Assembly: GCF_024802625.1 (NCBI RefSeq)
Contig: NZ_CP103372.1
Coordinates: 108,777 to 172,776, forward strand
DNA length: 64,000 bases
Reading direction: 5' to 3'
DNA from: Massilia sp. H6
GTDB taxonomy: Bacteria > Pseudomonadota > Gammaproteobacteria > Burkholderiales > Burkholderiaceae_D
The stretch's first letter is position 1; each line of letters opens with the position of its first letter. Below are positions 1 through 7,813 of the stretch, piece by piece. A program made the position numbers and the translations under genes. Below the pieces are notes generated by a model that saw only the letters and a program-made list of their open reading frames with translations, was not told the origin of the DNA and did not search any database.

Positions 1-2379
1 GCGGTCAACCTCGCAACGGAGCGCGCGGAAGTACGACCCAGCAGAAACGGTACAGTCGACCGTACTGCCTTGGTGCAGGCGATCGAGAAGGCTGGCTATG
101 ATGTTCCTGCTCAGACGATCGAACTATCTGTCGAGGGCATGACCTGCGCGTCCTGCGTCGGGCGCGTCGAGCGTGCGCTCCAGGCCGTGCCAGGCGTGAC
201 TCAGGCCACGGTGAACCTGGCCACGGAGCGTGCGACGGTACGGGGTACGGCATCGACCGACGCCCTGGTGGAAGCTATCGACAAAGCCGGCTACGACGCC
301 CGTATCCTCGACGCCCTTGCCCGGTCTGGCGATGACGACGCTGCGTCGAGAAAGGACGCGGAGCGGCTGTCGATCAAGCGCGACCTGGTGATTGCGTCCG
401 CTCTTGCGTTGCCCGTGTTCATTCTCGAAATGGGCCCACACCTGATTCCGTCCATGCACCATTGGGTAATGGACACTCTCGGCAGAGAGTCGAGCTGGTA
501 CCTGCAGTTCCTGCTGACTACGCTGGTGCTACTGGTCCCGGGGCGCCGCTTTTATACGAAAGGTTTCCCCGCGCTGCTGCGGCTGGCACCCGACATGAAT
601 TCACTCGTGGCGGTCGGTACGCTGGCAGCGTACGCGTACTCAGTGGTGGCCACATTCACGCCTGGCGTGCTGCCGGCTGGCACGGTCAACGTCTACTTCG
701 AAGCAGCTGCCGTGATCGTGGCGCTGATCCTTCTGGGACGATTTCTCGAAGCCCGGGCAAAGGGACGGACTTCACAGGCAATCCAGCGGTTGGTGGGCCT
801 GCAGCCCAAAGTTGCCCACGTGGTGCGCAGCGGGCGCCCAATCGATATACCCATTGGCGATGTCGTAGCTGACGATATCGTCGAGGTACGCCCAGGCGAG
901 CGTGTTCCAGTCGACGGAGAGGTCACCGGCGGCGACAGTTACGTCGACGAATCCATGATCACCGGCGAGCCCATCCCGGTACAGAAACGGGCTGGGAGTG
1001 CGGTGGTAGGCGGGACCGTCAATCAGAGGGGCGCCTTTACTCTGCGGGCCACGGCGGTGGGCGGGCACACCGTGCTTGCCCAGATCATTCGCCTGGTCGA
1101 GCAGGCCCAAGGCTCCAAATTGCCGATCCAGGCTGTCGTCGACAGGGTAACGATGTGGTTCGTACCGGCCGTAATGATTGCTGCCTCGATCACCTTCCTG
1201 GTCTGGCTGGCCTTTGGCCCTTCACCAGCGCTGAATTTTGCCTTGGTGAACGCCGTTGCAGTGCTCATCATTGCTTGTCCTTGCGCCATGGGATTAGCGA
1301 CACCGACGTCGATCATGGTCGGTACCGGGCGCGGCGCGGAGCTGGGGGTGTTGTTTCGAAAGGGCGAGGCGCTGCAACTGTTGAAGGACGCCAAAGTGGT
1401 GGCCATGGACAAAACCGGAACCCTGACCGAAGGGAAACCAGTGCTGACCGATCTCGAAGTTGTTGACACTTTCGTGCGAGCCGATGTATTGGCCCACATT
1501 GCGGCCGTGGAATCGCGCTCAGAACACCCGATTGCCCGCGCTATTGTCGAGGCTGCGGAGAAAGAAGGCCTTGGGCTTGCCGCGCCAGCCGAGTTTGAGT
1601 CCGTCACCGGTATGGGCGTGTGTGCCAATGTCGACGGCGTGCGCGTGGAGATCGGTGCAGACCGCTACATGCGGTCGCTGGGCCTGGATGTCGGGACGTT
1701 CGCGCAAACCGCCGAGAGGCTGGGTCGCGAAGGAAAATCGCCGCTTTACGCAGCAGTCGATGGGCGCCTGGCGGCGATCATCGCCGTCGCCGACCCGATC
1801 AAGGAGAGCACGCCAGCTGCGATCTCGACGCTGCATCAGCTGGGTCTAAAGGTCGCGATGATCACCGGAGATAACGAACGTACCGCCAGGGCGATCGCTG
1901 CACGTCTCGGTATCGACGAGGTTGTTGCTGAGGTACTACCCGAAGGTAAAGTCGAAGCGATCCGGCGCCTTCGCGCTGCGCACGGGTCCGTGGCTTATGT
2001 GGGCGATGGCATCAATGATGCGCCGGCGTTGGCCGAGGCGGAGGTGGGCCTTGCGATTGGCACTGGTACCGACATTGCGATGGAAGCTGCGGACGTGGTA
2101 CTGATGTCAGGCAGTTTGCAAGGCGTACCCAACGCCATTGCGCTATCGAAAGCGACCATCGGTAACATCCGCCAGAATCTTTTCTGGGCTTTCGCCTACA
2201 ACACTGCCTTGATTCCCGTGGCAGCCGGCATGCTGTACCCAGTCAATGGCGTCTTGCTGTCGCCGGTCTTTGCCGCCGGCGCGATGGCATTGTCCAGCGT
2301 TTTCGTCCTGGGCAATGCGTTGCGCCTGCGGGGCTTCAGGCTGCCGCTACTGGTGAATGAAAAGGGAGAAAACAGATGA
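1..2379 (+). CDS. copA: Cu(I)-exporting P1B-type ATPase CopA, 5' end cut by window edge
   Basis: Exports monovalent copper from the cytosol across the inner membrane using ATP. The frame is open from base 1, so the N-terminus is missing. Counting from base 1, the tail of one metal-binding (HMA) domain is at residues 1-37 and a second complete HMA domain at about 41-105 carries GMTCASC. Then follow the TGE actuator motif (about 320), the CPC transmembrane copper site (about 427), the DKTGT phosphorylation site (about 470), the SEHP motif of the nucleotide domain (about 507) and [10 protein letters not shown] (about 668). All catalytic motifs are intact. The stop overlaps the cueR start by ATGA, so pump and regulator are coupled. 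The CPC site with S77-type CueR next door argues for copper or silver rather than zinc. Confidence 0.96.
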   Translation, partial: AVNLATERAEVRPSRNGTVDRTALVQAIEKAGYDVPAQTIELSVEGMTCASCVGRVERALQAVPGVTQATVNLATERATVRGTASTDALVEAIDKAGYDARILDALARSGDDDAASRKDAERLSIKRDLVIASALALPVFILEMGPHLIPSMHHWVMDTLGRESSWYLQFLLTTLVLLVPGRRFYTKGFPALLRLAPDMNSLVAVGTLAAYAYSVVATFTPGVLPAGTVNVYFEAAAVIVALILLGRFLEARAKGRTSQAIQRLVGLQPKVAHVVRSGRPIDIPIGDVVADDIVEVRPGERVPVDGEVTGGDSYVDESMITGEPIPVQKRAGSAVVGGTVNQRGAFTLRATAVGGHTVLAQIIRLVEQAQGSKLPIQAVVDRVTMWFVPAVMIAASITFLVWLAFGPSPALNFALVNAVAVLIIACPCAMGLATPTSIMVGTGRGAELGVLFRKGEALQLLKDAKVVAMDKTGTLTEGKPVLTDLEVVDTFVRADVLAHIAAVESRSEHPIARAIVEAAEKEGLGLAAPAEFESVTGMGVCANVDGVRVEIGADRYMRSLGLDVGTFAQTAERLGREGKSPLYAAVDGRLAAIIAVADPIKESTPAAISTLHQLGLKVAMITGDNERTARAIAARLGIDEVVAEVLPEGKVEAIRRLRAAHGSVAYVGDGINDAPALAEAEVGLAIGTGTDIAMEAADVVLMSGSLQGVPNAIALSKATIGNIRQNLFWAFAYNTALIPVAAGMLYPVNGVLLSPVFAAGAMALSSVFVLGNALRLRGFRLPLLVNEKGENR

Positions 2380-2840
2380 ACATCGGTGAAGCATCCAAGG
2401 CATCAGGCGTGTCAGCCAAGATGATCCGCTACTACGAGGACACCGGGCTGATCCCACCCGCGGCCCGCACCGAGTCGGGCTACCGTGCATATGCACGGAA
2501 CGATGTGCACCGCTTGGGTTTTATCCGCCGTGCACGGGATCTCGGGTTTTCGGTAGCAGAAATTGGGGAATTGCTCAGCTTGTGGAGCGATCGCGCACGG
2601 CAAAGCGCTGACGTTAAACGTCTGGCGCAGGCCCACATTGTCGAGCTTGAAAAGCGGATTGAAAGTCTGCGGGAAATGGCGGACACCTTGCAGGAGCTGG
2701 TCAGCTGTTGCGCAGGTGATGAGAGACCGGAATGTCCGATTTTAGCTAAGCTCGAACATCCTGACGATGGTGATGCGAAATCTCAGCTGCAGCCAGGCAT
2801 GACGTCTGTCTTCCGCAGCATGGCGTCGGCCGGAAATTAA
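2376..2840 (+). CDS. cueR: MerR-family Cu(I)-responsive activator CueR
   Basis: Activates copper efflux promoters by untwisting a 19-bp spacer when Cu(I) is bound. The protein has 154 residues, with a winged HTH at 1-38 ([20 protein letters not shown]), a dimer helix at about 80-110, and the metal loop with C112 and C120 ([10 protein letters not shown]). Ser77 is present, the residue that marks MerR proteins sensing monovalent ions. The C-terminal tail is longer than in E. coli CueR. It overlaps the copA stop codon by four bases. Its likely target inside the window is the promoter of the convergent copZ-like gene. Confidence 0.95.
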   Translation: MNIGEASKASGVSAKMIRYYEDTGLIPPAARTESGYRAYARNDVHRLGFIRRARDLGFSVAEIGELLSLWSDRARQSADVKRLAQAHIVELEKRIESLREMADTLQELVSCCAGDERPECPILAKLEHPDDGDAKSQLQPGMTSVFRSMASAGN

Positions 2841-2904
2841 CTGGAACCGCGCTCCAGGCTGTGCGGCTTGGGAACCGGGGCCTTTAATGAGCGCAACAAC
2901 AGGT

Positions 2905-2952
2905 CCCCGCCGGGGATGAGGTCCGTATGCCCGGACGTGCACCCCGGCGGGG
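2905..2952. terminator. Inverted repeat between convergent cueR and copZ
   Basis: CCCCGCCGGGG (2905-2915) is a perfect 11-bp match to the reverse complement of CCCCGGCGGGG (2942-2952), with further pairing outside (GGTCCC/GGGACC). It sits between two convergent stop codons, so a bidirectional terminator is the natural reading. There is no clear T-run on either side. Confidence 0.55.
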
Positions 2953-2962
2953 GGCAGGGACC

Positions 2963-3157
2963 TTATAAAGCCCGCGGGGGGAAACCTGCTTCGGTCAGAG
3001 CGTGCTCGAGTTCGGCGCGTGTAGCAGAGGCCACAACTTGCACGGTACGCTTCGGAGGATCAGCAGTTACCTGTGCATTCGCGTCGACCGACTGAATAGC
3101 CCTCGTGACGCCGCGCGCACAACCGCCGCAGGTCATGTTGTCGATGTGAAACTCCAT
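2963..3157 (-). CDS. copZ: CopZ-like heavy-metal-associated copper chaperone
   Basis: A 64-residue single HMA domain, the usual size for CopZ. The copper-binding motif MTCGGC lies at residues 8-13 (C10, C13), and the C-terminal half has the expected A-x-L-E-x-A-L-x-E-A-G-F pattern. Such proteins carry cytosolic Cu(I) to CopA. The start is preceded by AAGGAGG. It is transcribed toward cueR from its own CueR-type promoter. Confidence 0.92.
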   Translation of the reverse strand: MEFHIDNMTCGGCARGVTRAIQSVDANAQVTADPPKRTVQVVASATRAELEHALTEAGFPPRAL

Positions 3158-3187
3158 ACAAACCTCCTTATTTAAAGTGTGAGAAGA

Positions 3188-3218
3188 AGCGTAGGGCTTC
3201 CAACGGTAGGAAGGTCAA
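3188..3218 (-). promoter_or_regulatory. CueR-dependent promoter of the copZ-like gene
   Basis: On the minus strand -35 TTGACC (3218-3213) and -10 TACGCT (3193-3188) are separated by 19 bp, the overlong spacer typical of MerR-family promoters. The spacer region holds the CueR dyad ACCTTCC (3215-3209) and GGAAG (3201-3197). Geometry and dyad both match known copA promoters, so regulation by the adjacent cueR product is a strong inference. Confidence 0.88.
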
Positions 3219-3686
3219 GAGCTTCCCGAAACGCGCGAATCCAAGCTGTTCGGTCGCTTCGACTTCTGGGGTATGGGCGTAGCAATGACGGAGGGCCTAC
3301 TGAATCGCCTGTTCGCACCGCTCGGCTACATAGTGCCGACCGAGGCTGAGCCAAACTATTTCGAGCAACCGAATAGTTGACCCATCTCGGACTGGCTCAC
3401 AAACCAGCGTCCGCGAGAGCCGGGGCGGCCGCATGTGGCCAAGTGCCTGATTGCAGTGTTAGAAATTCAAATTTCCGCTAGCAGAAGCCCGAGGTTGTTC
3501 TCTGCACATTCGACCTATGCGAGTCAAGAACGTGAGGCTCCAGGTGTGTTATGTATGATGATCGATGAGGCACAGTAGGCCGCACTGCAATAGAAGATGT
3601 TGTTTATAAGCACTTTTCCACTGCTCCTAGGCTAGGGTTCACGTGGTATACTGAATGCTAGCGATACAAACTGCCAAGGAGGCACC
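3219..3686. other. Gene-poor stretch with a possible 3' gene remnant
   Basis: No intact gene is recognisable here. A + strand frame is open from 3210 to a TGA at 3378-3380 and its last part reads like a real protein end (LFGRFDFWGMGVAMTEGLL then YIVPTEAEPNYFEQPNS). It has no start codon and RBS of its own, so it may be a decayed 3' fragment left by rearrangement. I cannot name the family. A TATACT hexamer at 3647-3652 may be the -10 box of the next gene. Confidence 0.3.
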
Positions 3687-3884
3687 ATGTTTGCATTCAG
3701 CCCGGTTTTCTCTCGTGAAGACGTGCGTCGCGTCGGCGAGAAGATGAACGGCAACTCGCCCCCCCAACTTTCTGATCGAACCAGAAAACTTCTTACTACT
3801 GTCCAATTCTCAAGCGGCGATCTTGTCAAAGCAACATCGGGCGCTGTAATTGAAACCTCGTTGGAACTACAGAAGGGCAAGTAA
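3687..3884 (+). CDS. Hypothetical protein, 65 aa
   Basis: Small soluble-looking protein with an excellent ribosome binding site, AAGGAGG, six bases before the ATG. I do not recognise it. It ends in TAA at 3882-3884 and the next coding frame (from 3888) is in the same frame, with only the codon CAT between, so the two could be one gene broken by a nonsense mutation or a coupled pair. Confidence 0.6.
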   Translation: MFAFSPVFSREDVRRVGEKMNGNSPPQLSDRTRKLLTTVQFSSGDLVKATSGAVIETSLELQKGK

Positions 3885-3887
3885 CAT

Positions 3888-4427
3888 TTGCAATATCTTT
3901 ATCCACTTCTGGTTTCTGGTCCCAACGATGTTCCGGGCGCGCTAGCTTACTTCGTATATAAGCGAAGCAAAGTGGAATGGCGTGACAAATTCGTCCTTGA
4001 TCATGGTCGTCAACCCTCTCCGGACGAGGAAAAGGAATTCGTCAGGATTTTGGCACTTCCAGAAAGTGTAGCAAGCTTCAAGCAGCGAGGGGAACAACTA
4101 GCTACGCTGTTTGCGAACAAGCTGCTTGAAGAAAAAATGGCAGTTCTTGCTGCCGAAGTTGTGCAGTCTGAACTAGCGACCAAATTTACTTCGCTTGAGT
4201 CCCAAGTCGCATCGTCCATGACTCGCATTGAGGCCCGGTTCGACGAAAAGAAAACACTTGGCGGCTGGTTACGCGATATCGGCACCTCATTGATTTCTGG
4301 CTTCGGCTTGATCATCATTCTTGGTGCCGCAGCGCTGGGGTATGCCATGCTCAGCAAGATGAACTCCTCACTGGAGGAGGCAGCCGGGGTCGGTACACCC
4401 AAGGACCAAGCAGCTGCAGCGAAATAA
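3888..4427 (+). CDS. Hypothetical membrane-anchored protein, TTG start
   Basis: About 179 residues. The N-terminus (YLYPLLVSGPNDVPGALAYF then VYKRSKVEW) resembles, from memory, a family of uncharacterised small bacterial proteins with a LYP-LV-D-GxxAYxxYK pattern. A central helical region (about 60-120) may form a coiled coil, and one transmembrane segment lies at about 135-157 (LISGFGLIIILGAAALGYAM). The only initiator near the conserved part is TTG at 3888, directly after the upstream stop and in the same frame. Function unknown. Confidence 0.6.
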   Translation: MQYLYPLLVSGPNDVPGALAYFVYKRSKVEWRDKFVLDHGRQPSPDEEKEFVRILALPESVASFKQRGEQLATLFANKLLEEKMAVLAAEVVQSELATKFTSLESQVASSMTRIEARFDEKKTLGGWLRDIGTSLISGFGLIIILGAAALGYAMLSKMNSSLEEAAGVGTPKDQAAAAK

Positions 4428-4621
4428 TCGCGCATTGGCCGCGATTTCCGACTACCTCATCTACCGTACGATACCGATGGCCCCAGCGTAGCCTTTGCTT
4501 ATCTATCGTAGCTTCTCCAATAACGACGAAGTACGCAGTTCAGTTAAGAATCTCAGGTATTGCATTTCAGCCACTGCAAGTACCCCGGAGACGACGGGCC
4601 TACGCCAAACAAGTCCCTGCG

Positions 4622-4639
4622 ACTTTCGCGCGCGAAAGT
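4622..4639. repeat. 18-bp palindrome copy 1, exact
   Basis: ACTTTCGCGCGCGAAAGT, a perfect palindrome, in the 405-base gene-free stretch 4428-4832. Nothing else in that stretch could be assigned. This is the reference form of a motif found about twelve times in the window. Confidence 0.9.
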
Positions 4640-4832
4640 GTGTAGCTTGAGATTTCAAAGTTGCTACATGTGCTCTCTCGCTCTCGCGTGTCCGAGGAAT
4701 ACAAATTCGATGGCCCAGCTAGGTGAAATGTGCATCGTCTTCCGCGCCTGAACGTGGCTATACAGTCAGCGCTATACTGGAGCCGGTAGACAAACAGCTC
4801 GGAGAATGTCGCTACATTTCGGAGGTCAGAAG

Positions 4833-5303
4833 ATGAGCTTACAAGATGCCGTAGACGTGCTGAGCGACCAAGCCGCTGGCCGACTAGTGCAGAGCCGATC
4901 CCAGCTGATTTCCGCCGCCCTCGCGCTAGAAACAGTAAGTTTTGACACAACCAGCCGGGATCTCCTCGACGCGGCAGCAGGACTCAATTTGCTTGCAAGG
5001 GGAGGCGACCTACTGCTTGATCAAAAGGGACAAGAGCGCGCAGCCCATTTGGCGATGGTGGTCACGGCACTGCATTGGCGCGCACAGCACGGCTATACTG
5101 GCCGAGACGGTTTGATTGTGTTTTTCGGCGGCAAGGTGCAAGGCTGGGTAGATGAATTACGCAATCCCGAACATTGGCGGGATGGCTGCATTGCCGTGAA
5201 TGAACTAGGCGATTCCTGGGTAGCGACCGGTGGAAACGAACAGAATGGCGCCAAAAGTTGGGAGCCCGAATGGACCGATGGTCGGCGCCTTACGACCAGC
5301 TAA
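4833..5303 (+). CDS. Hypothetical protein, 156 aa
   Basis: Start chosen at ATG 4833 because GGAGG sits eight bases upstream; an in-frame ATG at 4806 has no such site. The protein is soluble and mixed alpha/beta with no signal peptide, and the C-terminal half is rich in Gly, Trp and Asn. No family recognised. It stands alone between gene-poor flanks. Confidence 0.55.
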   Translation: MSLQDAVDVLSDQAAGRLVQSRSQLISAALALETVSFDTTSRDLLDAAAGLNLLARGGDLLLDQKGQERAAHLAMVVTALHWRAQHGYTGRDGLIVFFGGKVQGWVDELRNPEHWRDGCIAVNELGDSWVATGGNEQNGAKSWEPEWTDGRRLTTS

Positions 5304-5371
5304 CTGGTCAATAATCCAGTGAAGGAAATTCATTGGAGCACTGAATCGCAACATCACATTCGTTGGGCCAC

Positions 5372-5596
5372 CTAAGGTGTGAACTGCGGCAAGCCATGCG
5401 CCCGCGTATCCCGCAACCACGCTTGCGGTAAAACGTCGCAGTCAAACATCTCCATGTCGGGCGTAAGCATGAGAATGCCCCACGGGGCATGCCGTTGCTG
5501 ATAGCTGCTCCCCAGGCCGATGCCAATACTGCGGTCACCGGCTCGTTCCACTAACGCATATCCTGGATCCGAAGCATGCTCGGGAAAACGCCTCAA
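5372..5596 (-). CDS. Hypothetical protein, 74 aa, or 3' part of an interrupted gene
   Basis: The sequence looks like true coding DNA (SIGIGLGSSYQQRHAPWGIL) but only a TTG start without a clear RBS is available. The same frame stays open upstream as far as the TGA that ends the gene at 5651-5998, with protein-like residues in the gap. This suggests either readthrough or mutation of one longer gene, or a second gene with an unusual start. Confidence 0.35.
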   Translation of the reverse strand: MRRFPEHASDPGYALVERAGDRSIGIGLGSSYQQRHAPWGILMLTPDMEMFDCDVLPQAWLRDTRAHGLPQFTP

Positions 5597-5650
5597 GGGC
5601 CAGTCGAGGGAGGCGAGCCGCCATGCAAAGTAGCATAATCCGGTGCCAGT

Positions 5651-5998
5651 TCAGCTGTCAGCGTCATCGTTAACGACTTGGACGTACCAAGACTGCACCG
5701 TGCATTCTTTCGTTGTATTGTCGAGTTCAAAGCCGCTGATCGTCATGCAACCGTCCCCAATCCAACGCACCACTGCATCGCGCAGGCGGGGCAGCACGTC
5801 TGCACCGACCTTTATATCGCGTAGAACAGCATAGGTCATGCTGCGGCGGAAGTCCTGGTCATACTGTTCGGTCAAGGTAAGATAGCCCATGTGTACAGGC
5901 TGGGCTGTTATAGACCGATGGCGGGGAAGGGGTCTGCCATCTTCGAATAGCTGAGCGACACGGACGAACATGACATACACAATGCTGTATAAAAACAC
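5651..5998 (-). CDS. Hypothetical protein, about 115 aa
   Basis: No family recognised. The first nine residues are hydrophobic and Met-10 is an alternative start. The middle is charged and the C-terminal part (about 70-115) looks like a beta-rich domain. Its stop is in frame with the protein-like sequence at 5372-5650. Confidence 0.45.
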   Translation of the reverse strand: MFLYSIVYVMFVRVAQLFEDGRPLPRHRSITAQPVHMGYLTLTEQYDQDFRRSMTYAVLRDIKVGADVLPRLRDAVVRWIGDGCMTISGFELDNTTKECTVQSWYVQVVNDDADS

Positions 5999-6245
5999 AG
6001 TATAGCAGATGCCTGATTGTCAAAGCATCTGTGGCAAGGCAATCGCGGCCAGGCACACAAACCACACGTCTACCATCATTCTCCCCATTCTACGCACCCT
6101 TCATGGACGGCGCCGATAACTGCGGGGCCCTCTGGTAAAGTTGACCCTCAACGGTACAAACACGTGATAGTTTTCGTGGCTTGCTTTATAATTACTGTTT
6201 TACAACTTTTTGTGGCATCCACTTCGATACTGCCTTTAACAAATC

Positions 6246-6701
6246 ATGCTTAGAACCGAACAGAAGGCAGCGATTCGTCAAGGCTTTGAGATGGGCTTCT
6301 CGGACACACGTATTGCCCGTAGTGTTGAAGGCATCAATCACATGCAGGTGTTCAACTACCGGCATAAGCTGAAGATACCGACGAGTGATATCGTCAACAG
6401 GCGTTACGACATCTGGACTCAGCTCATCTACAAGGGTGTGAGCATCGGCCAAATTGCCAGGATGTATGACGTCACCGAAAAGAGCATCAAAGTCCTGCTC
6501 TGGAAAAATCGTGACATATCTCTGGTCGAAGCAAAGGCCCAGGTGTTGAAGCTCCGGGAAGAAAACCAGTTACTCGAGTTGGGAGACGGTATTCCAAGCC
6601 TCGGTCAGCTCGGTCTTCAGTTCACACCGATCTCGCCGGGAGAAAAACCTACGGAAGAGGCGCTTGGCGACCAAGAGACCGAGGGACAAAAGGCCGGGTA
6701 G
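6246..6701 (+). CDS. Putative HTH DNA-binding protein, 151 aa
   Basis: Two helix-turn-helix-like segments are visible: residues about 8-40 (QGFEMGFSDTRIARSVEG then a basic helix) and about 57-85 (YKGVSIGQIARMYDVTEKS). A short predicted coiled coil (about 90-112) and a disordered acidic tail follow. This layout suits a transcriptional regulator or resolvase-like HTH. A good -10 hexamer TATAAT lies at 6187-6192 upstream with no convincing -35. It is convergent with the tra region, so it might control transfer genes, but nothing proves this. Confidence 0.55.
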   Translation: MLRTEQKAAIRQGFEMGFSDTRIARSVEGINHMQVFNYRHKLKIPTSDIVNRRYDIWTQLIYKGVSIGQIARMYDVTEKSIKVLLWKNRDISLVEAKAQVLKLREENQLLELGDGIPSLGQLGLQFTPISPGEKPTEEALGDQETEGQKAG

Positions 6702-6708
6702 CAAACCT

Positions 6709-6736
6709 GCTCGACTTTCGCGCGCGAAAGTCGAGC
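6709..6736. repeat. 18-bp palindrome copy 2, extended to 28 bp
   Basis: The core ACTTTCGCGCGCGAAAGT (6714-6731) is flanked by GCTCG and CGAGC, making a 28-bp perfect palindrome, the longest version seen. It lies between two convergent genes, the HTH gene ending at 6701 and the M48 gene ending at 6835. Confidence 0.9.
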
Positions 6737-6834
6737 GTGATCTCCAAACATACCAGGTTCCTGCAACGACCGATCATCCTGGCACCCGCCGTCGCCCCAC
6801 GACGCGGATCTCGATCAACCGGCGTGACCGCCAA

Positions 6835-7437
6835 TCACTGTTCATTGCGTGGACGGCCACACACTTCGATCAAGCGCGTGTCCGGATGCGGATGGTGGTC
6901 TCCTTCTTCCTGATAGCCTTTCAGGAACTCGTGCCAGTGCCGCGCAACGGTTTCCTTCATTGCCCCACATCCGACCAGCCGGACGGCGATCCGGTCCGCG
7001 TCGAGCTCGCGCGCCGCCGCGCCGCTATCGGTCCAGCGCGTCCAGAACCGGTAGGCGTCCAGTCGCGCCACATGGCCGACCTCGTGGGCAAGAATGAAGC
7101 GCACATCGTTATCGCTGAATTTTTCGGGGTCGAGCATCCCGGGTGAGACGACGATGACGGCATTACCGGAGAACGCGCCGGCCGCCGCTGCGGCACTGCC
7201 GATGACGAAGGTCGGATTGAGTCGAAGACGCAGCCGGCGCGCATAGTCGTCGACTTCCTGGACGATAAATTGTTCGCGCGCAGTGGCGGCGCCCATGCGT
7301 GGGCCGAGCTTCTGATAGACCTGGTGGGGCCAGTCATAAAGCATCGCCAGCAGCGCGGCCGAGTAGACCGTGTTCGCGATCCTGCCTGTAAATCGCCCCT
7401 TTTTTTTGGCCGGCATTGCCGGCGCTGCAGCCGTCAC
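6835..7437 (-). CDS. M48-like zinc metallopeptidase at the end of the tra operon
   Basis: A 200-residue protein with a zinc protease signature: HEVGH at 118-122, with the third ligand in RELDADR (E143). A hydrophobic stretch at about 20-38 may anchor it in the membrane. It is shorter than typical HtpX or BepA proteins. The start is GTG at 7437, 11 bases after the preceding stop, with an ATG seven codons later as alternative. As the last gene of the tra operon it may process or quality-control cell-envelope parts of the transfer machine. Confidence 0.8.
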   Translation of the reverse strand: MTAAAPAMPAKKKGRFTGRIANTVYSAALLAMLYDWPHQVYQKLGPRMGAATAREQFIVQEVDDYARRLRLRLNPTFVIGSAAAAAGAFSGNAVIVVSPGMLDPEKFSDNDVRFILAHEVGHVARLDAYRFWTRWTDSGAAARELDADRIAVRLVGCGAMKETVARHWHEFLKGYQEEGDHHPHPDTRLIEVCGRPRNEQ

Positions 7438-7448
7438 GCGCTAGGCCG

Positions 7449-7631
7449 TCAACGGCGCCATGGCCCGTCACCCGTGCCGAAGTTGCGGCCACGGATGTCG
7501 ACATTACCCACCATCGGCGTCCCATCGATGTTCATGCCCGTTGAATGCCCCAGGTCCGGCCCTCGGCTCGGGCGGTAAGTCGTCCCCAGGCTGAACAACT
7601 TCGGAATTTTCGAGAACCATTTTTTAAACAT
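7449..7631 (-). CDS. Hypothetical small protein, 60 aa
   Basis: Begins MFKKWFSKIPKLF, a basic amphipathic start, then becomes Gly/Asn-rich. A strong GGAGG lies before the ATG, nine bases after the upstream gene. It sits in the tra operon between the 44-residue membrane peptide gene and the M48 peptidase gene. No function can be assigned. Confidence 0.6.
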   Translation of the reverse strand: MFKKWFSKIPKLFSLGTTYRPSRGPDLGHSTGMNIDGTPMVGNVDIRGRNFGTGDGPWRR

Positions 7632-7640
7632 ATGACCTCC

Positions 7641-7775
7641 TCAAACGCTGCTGCGAGCCCACCAGGCGAGCAGCAGCACGACGATGGCGACACCGGCCGC
7701 TATCCAGGAATACTTCTCCTTTTTGCTGATCTTGTGCGCCGCGAGTGCAGCGAAAGCATTTTGCCTCTTGTTCAT
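7641..7775 (-). CDS. Small single-span membrane protein, 44 aa
   Basis: Begins MNKRQNAFAALAAHKISKK; a transmembrane helix follows at about residues 24-38 (IAAGVAIVVLLLAWW) and the stop comes after ARSSV. It lies between traG and the 60-residue gene on the same strand. Its position and topology fit a small accessory envelope component. Confidence 0.55.
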   Translation of the reverse strand: MNKRQNAFAALAAHKISKKEKYSWIAAGVAIVVLLLAWWARSSV

Positions 7776-7813
7776 GACCTGCTCCCATGCTAACGGATTG
7801 AGAAAACAACGAC

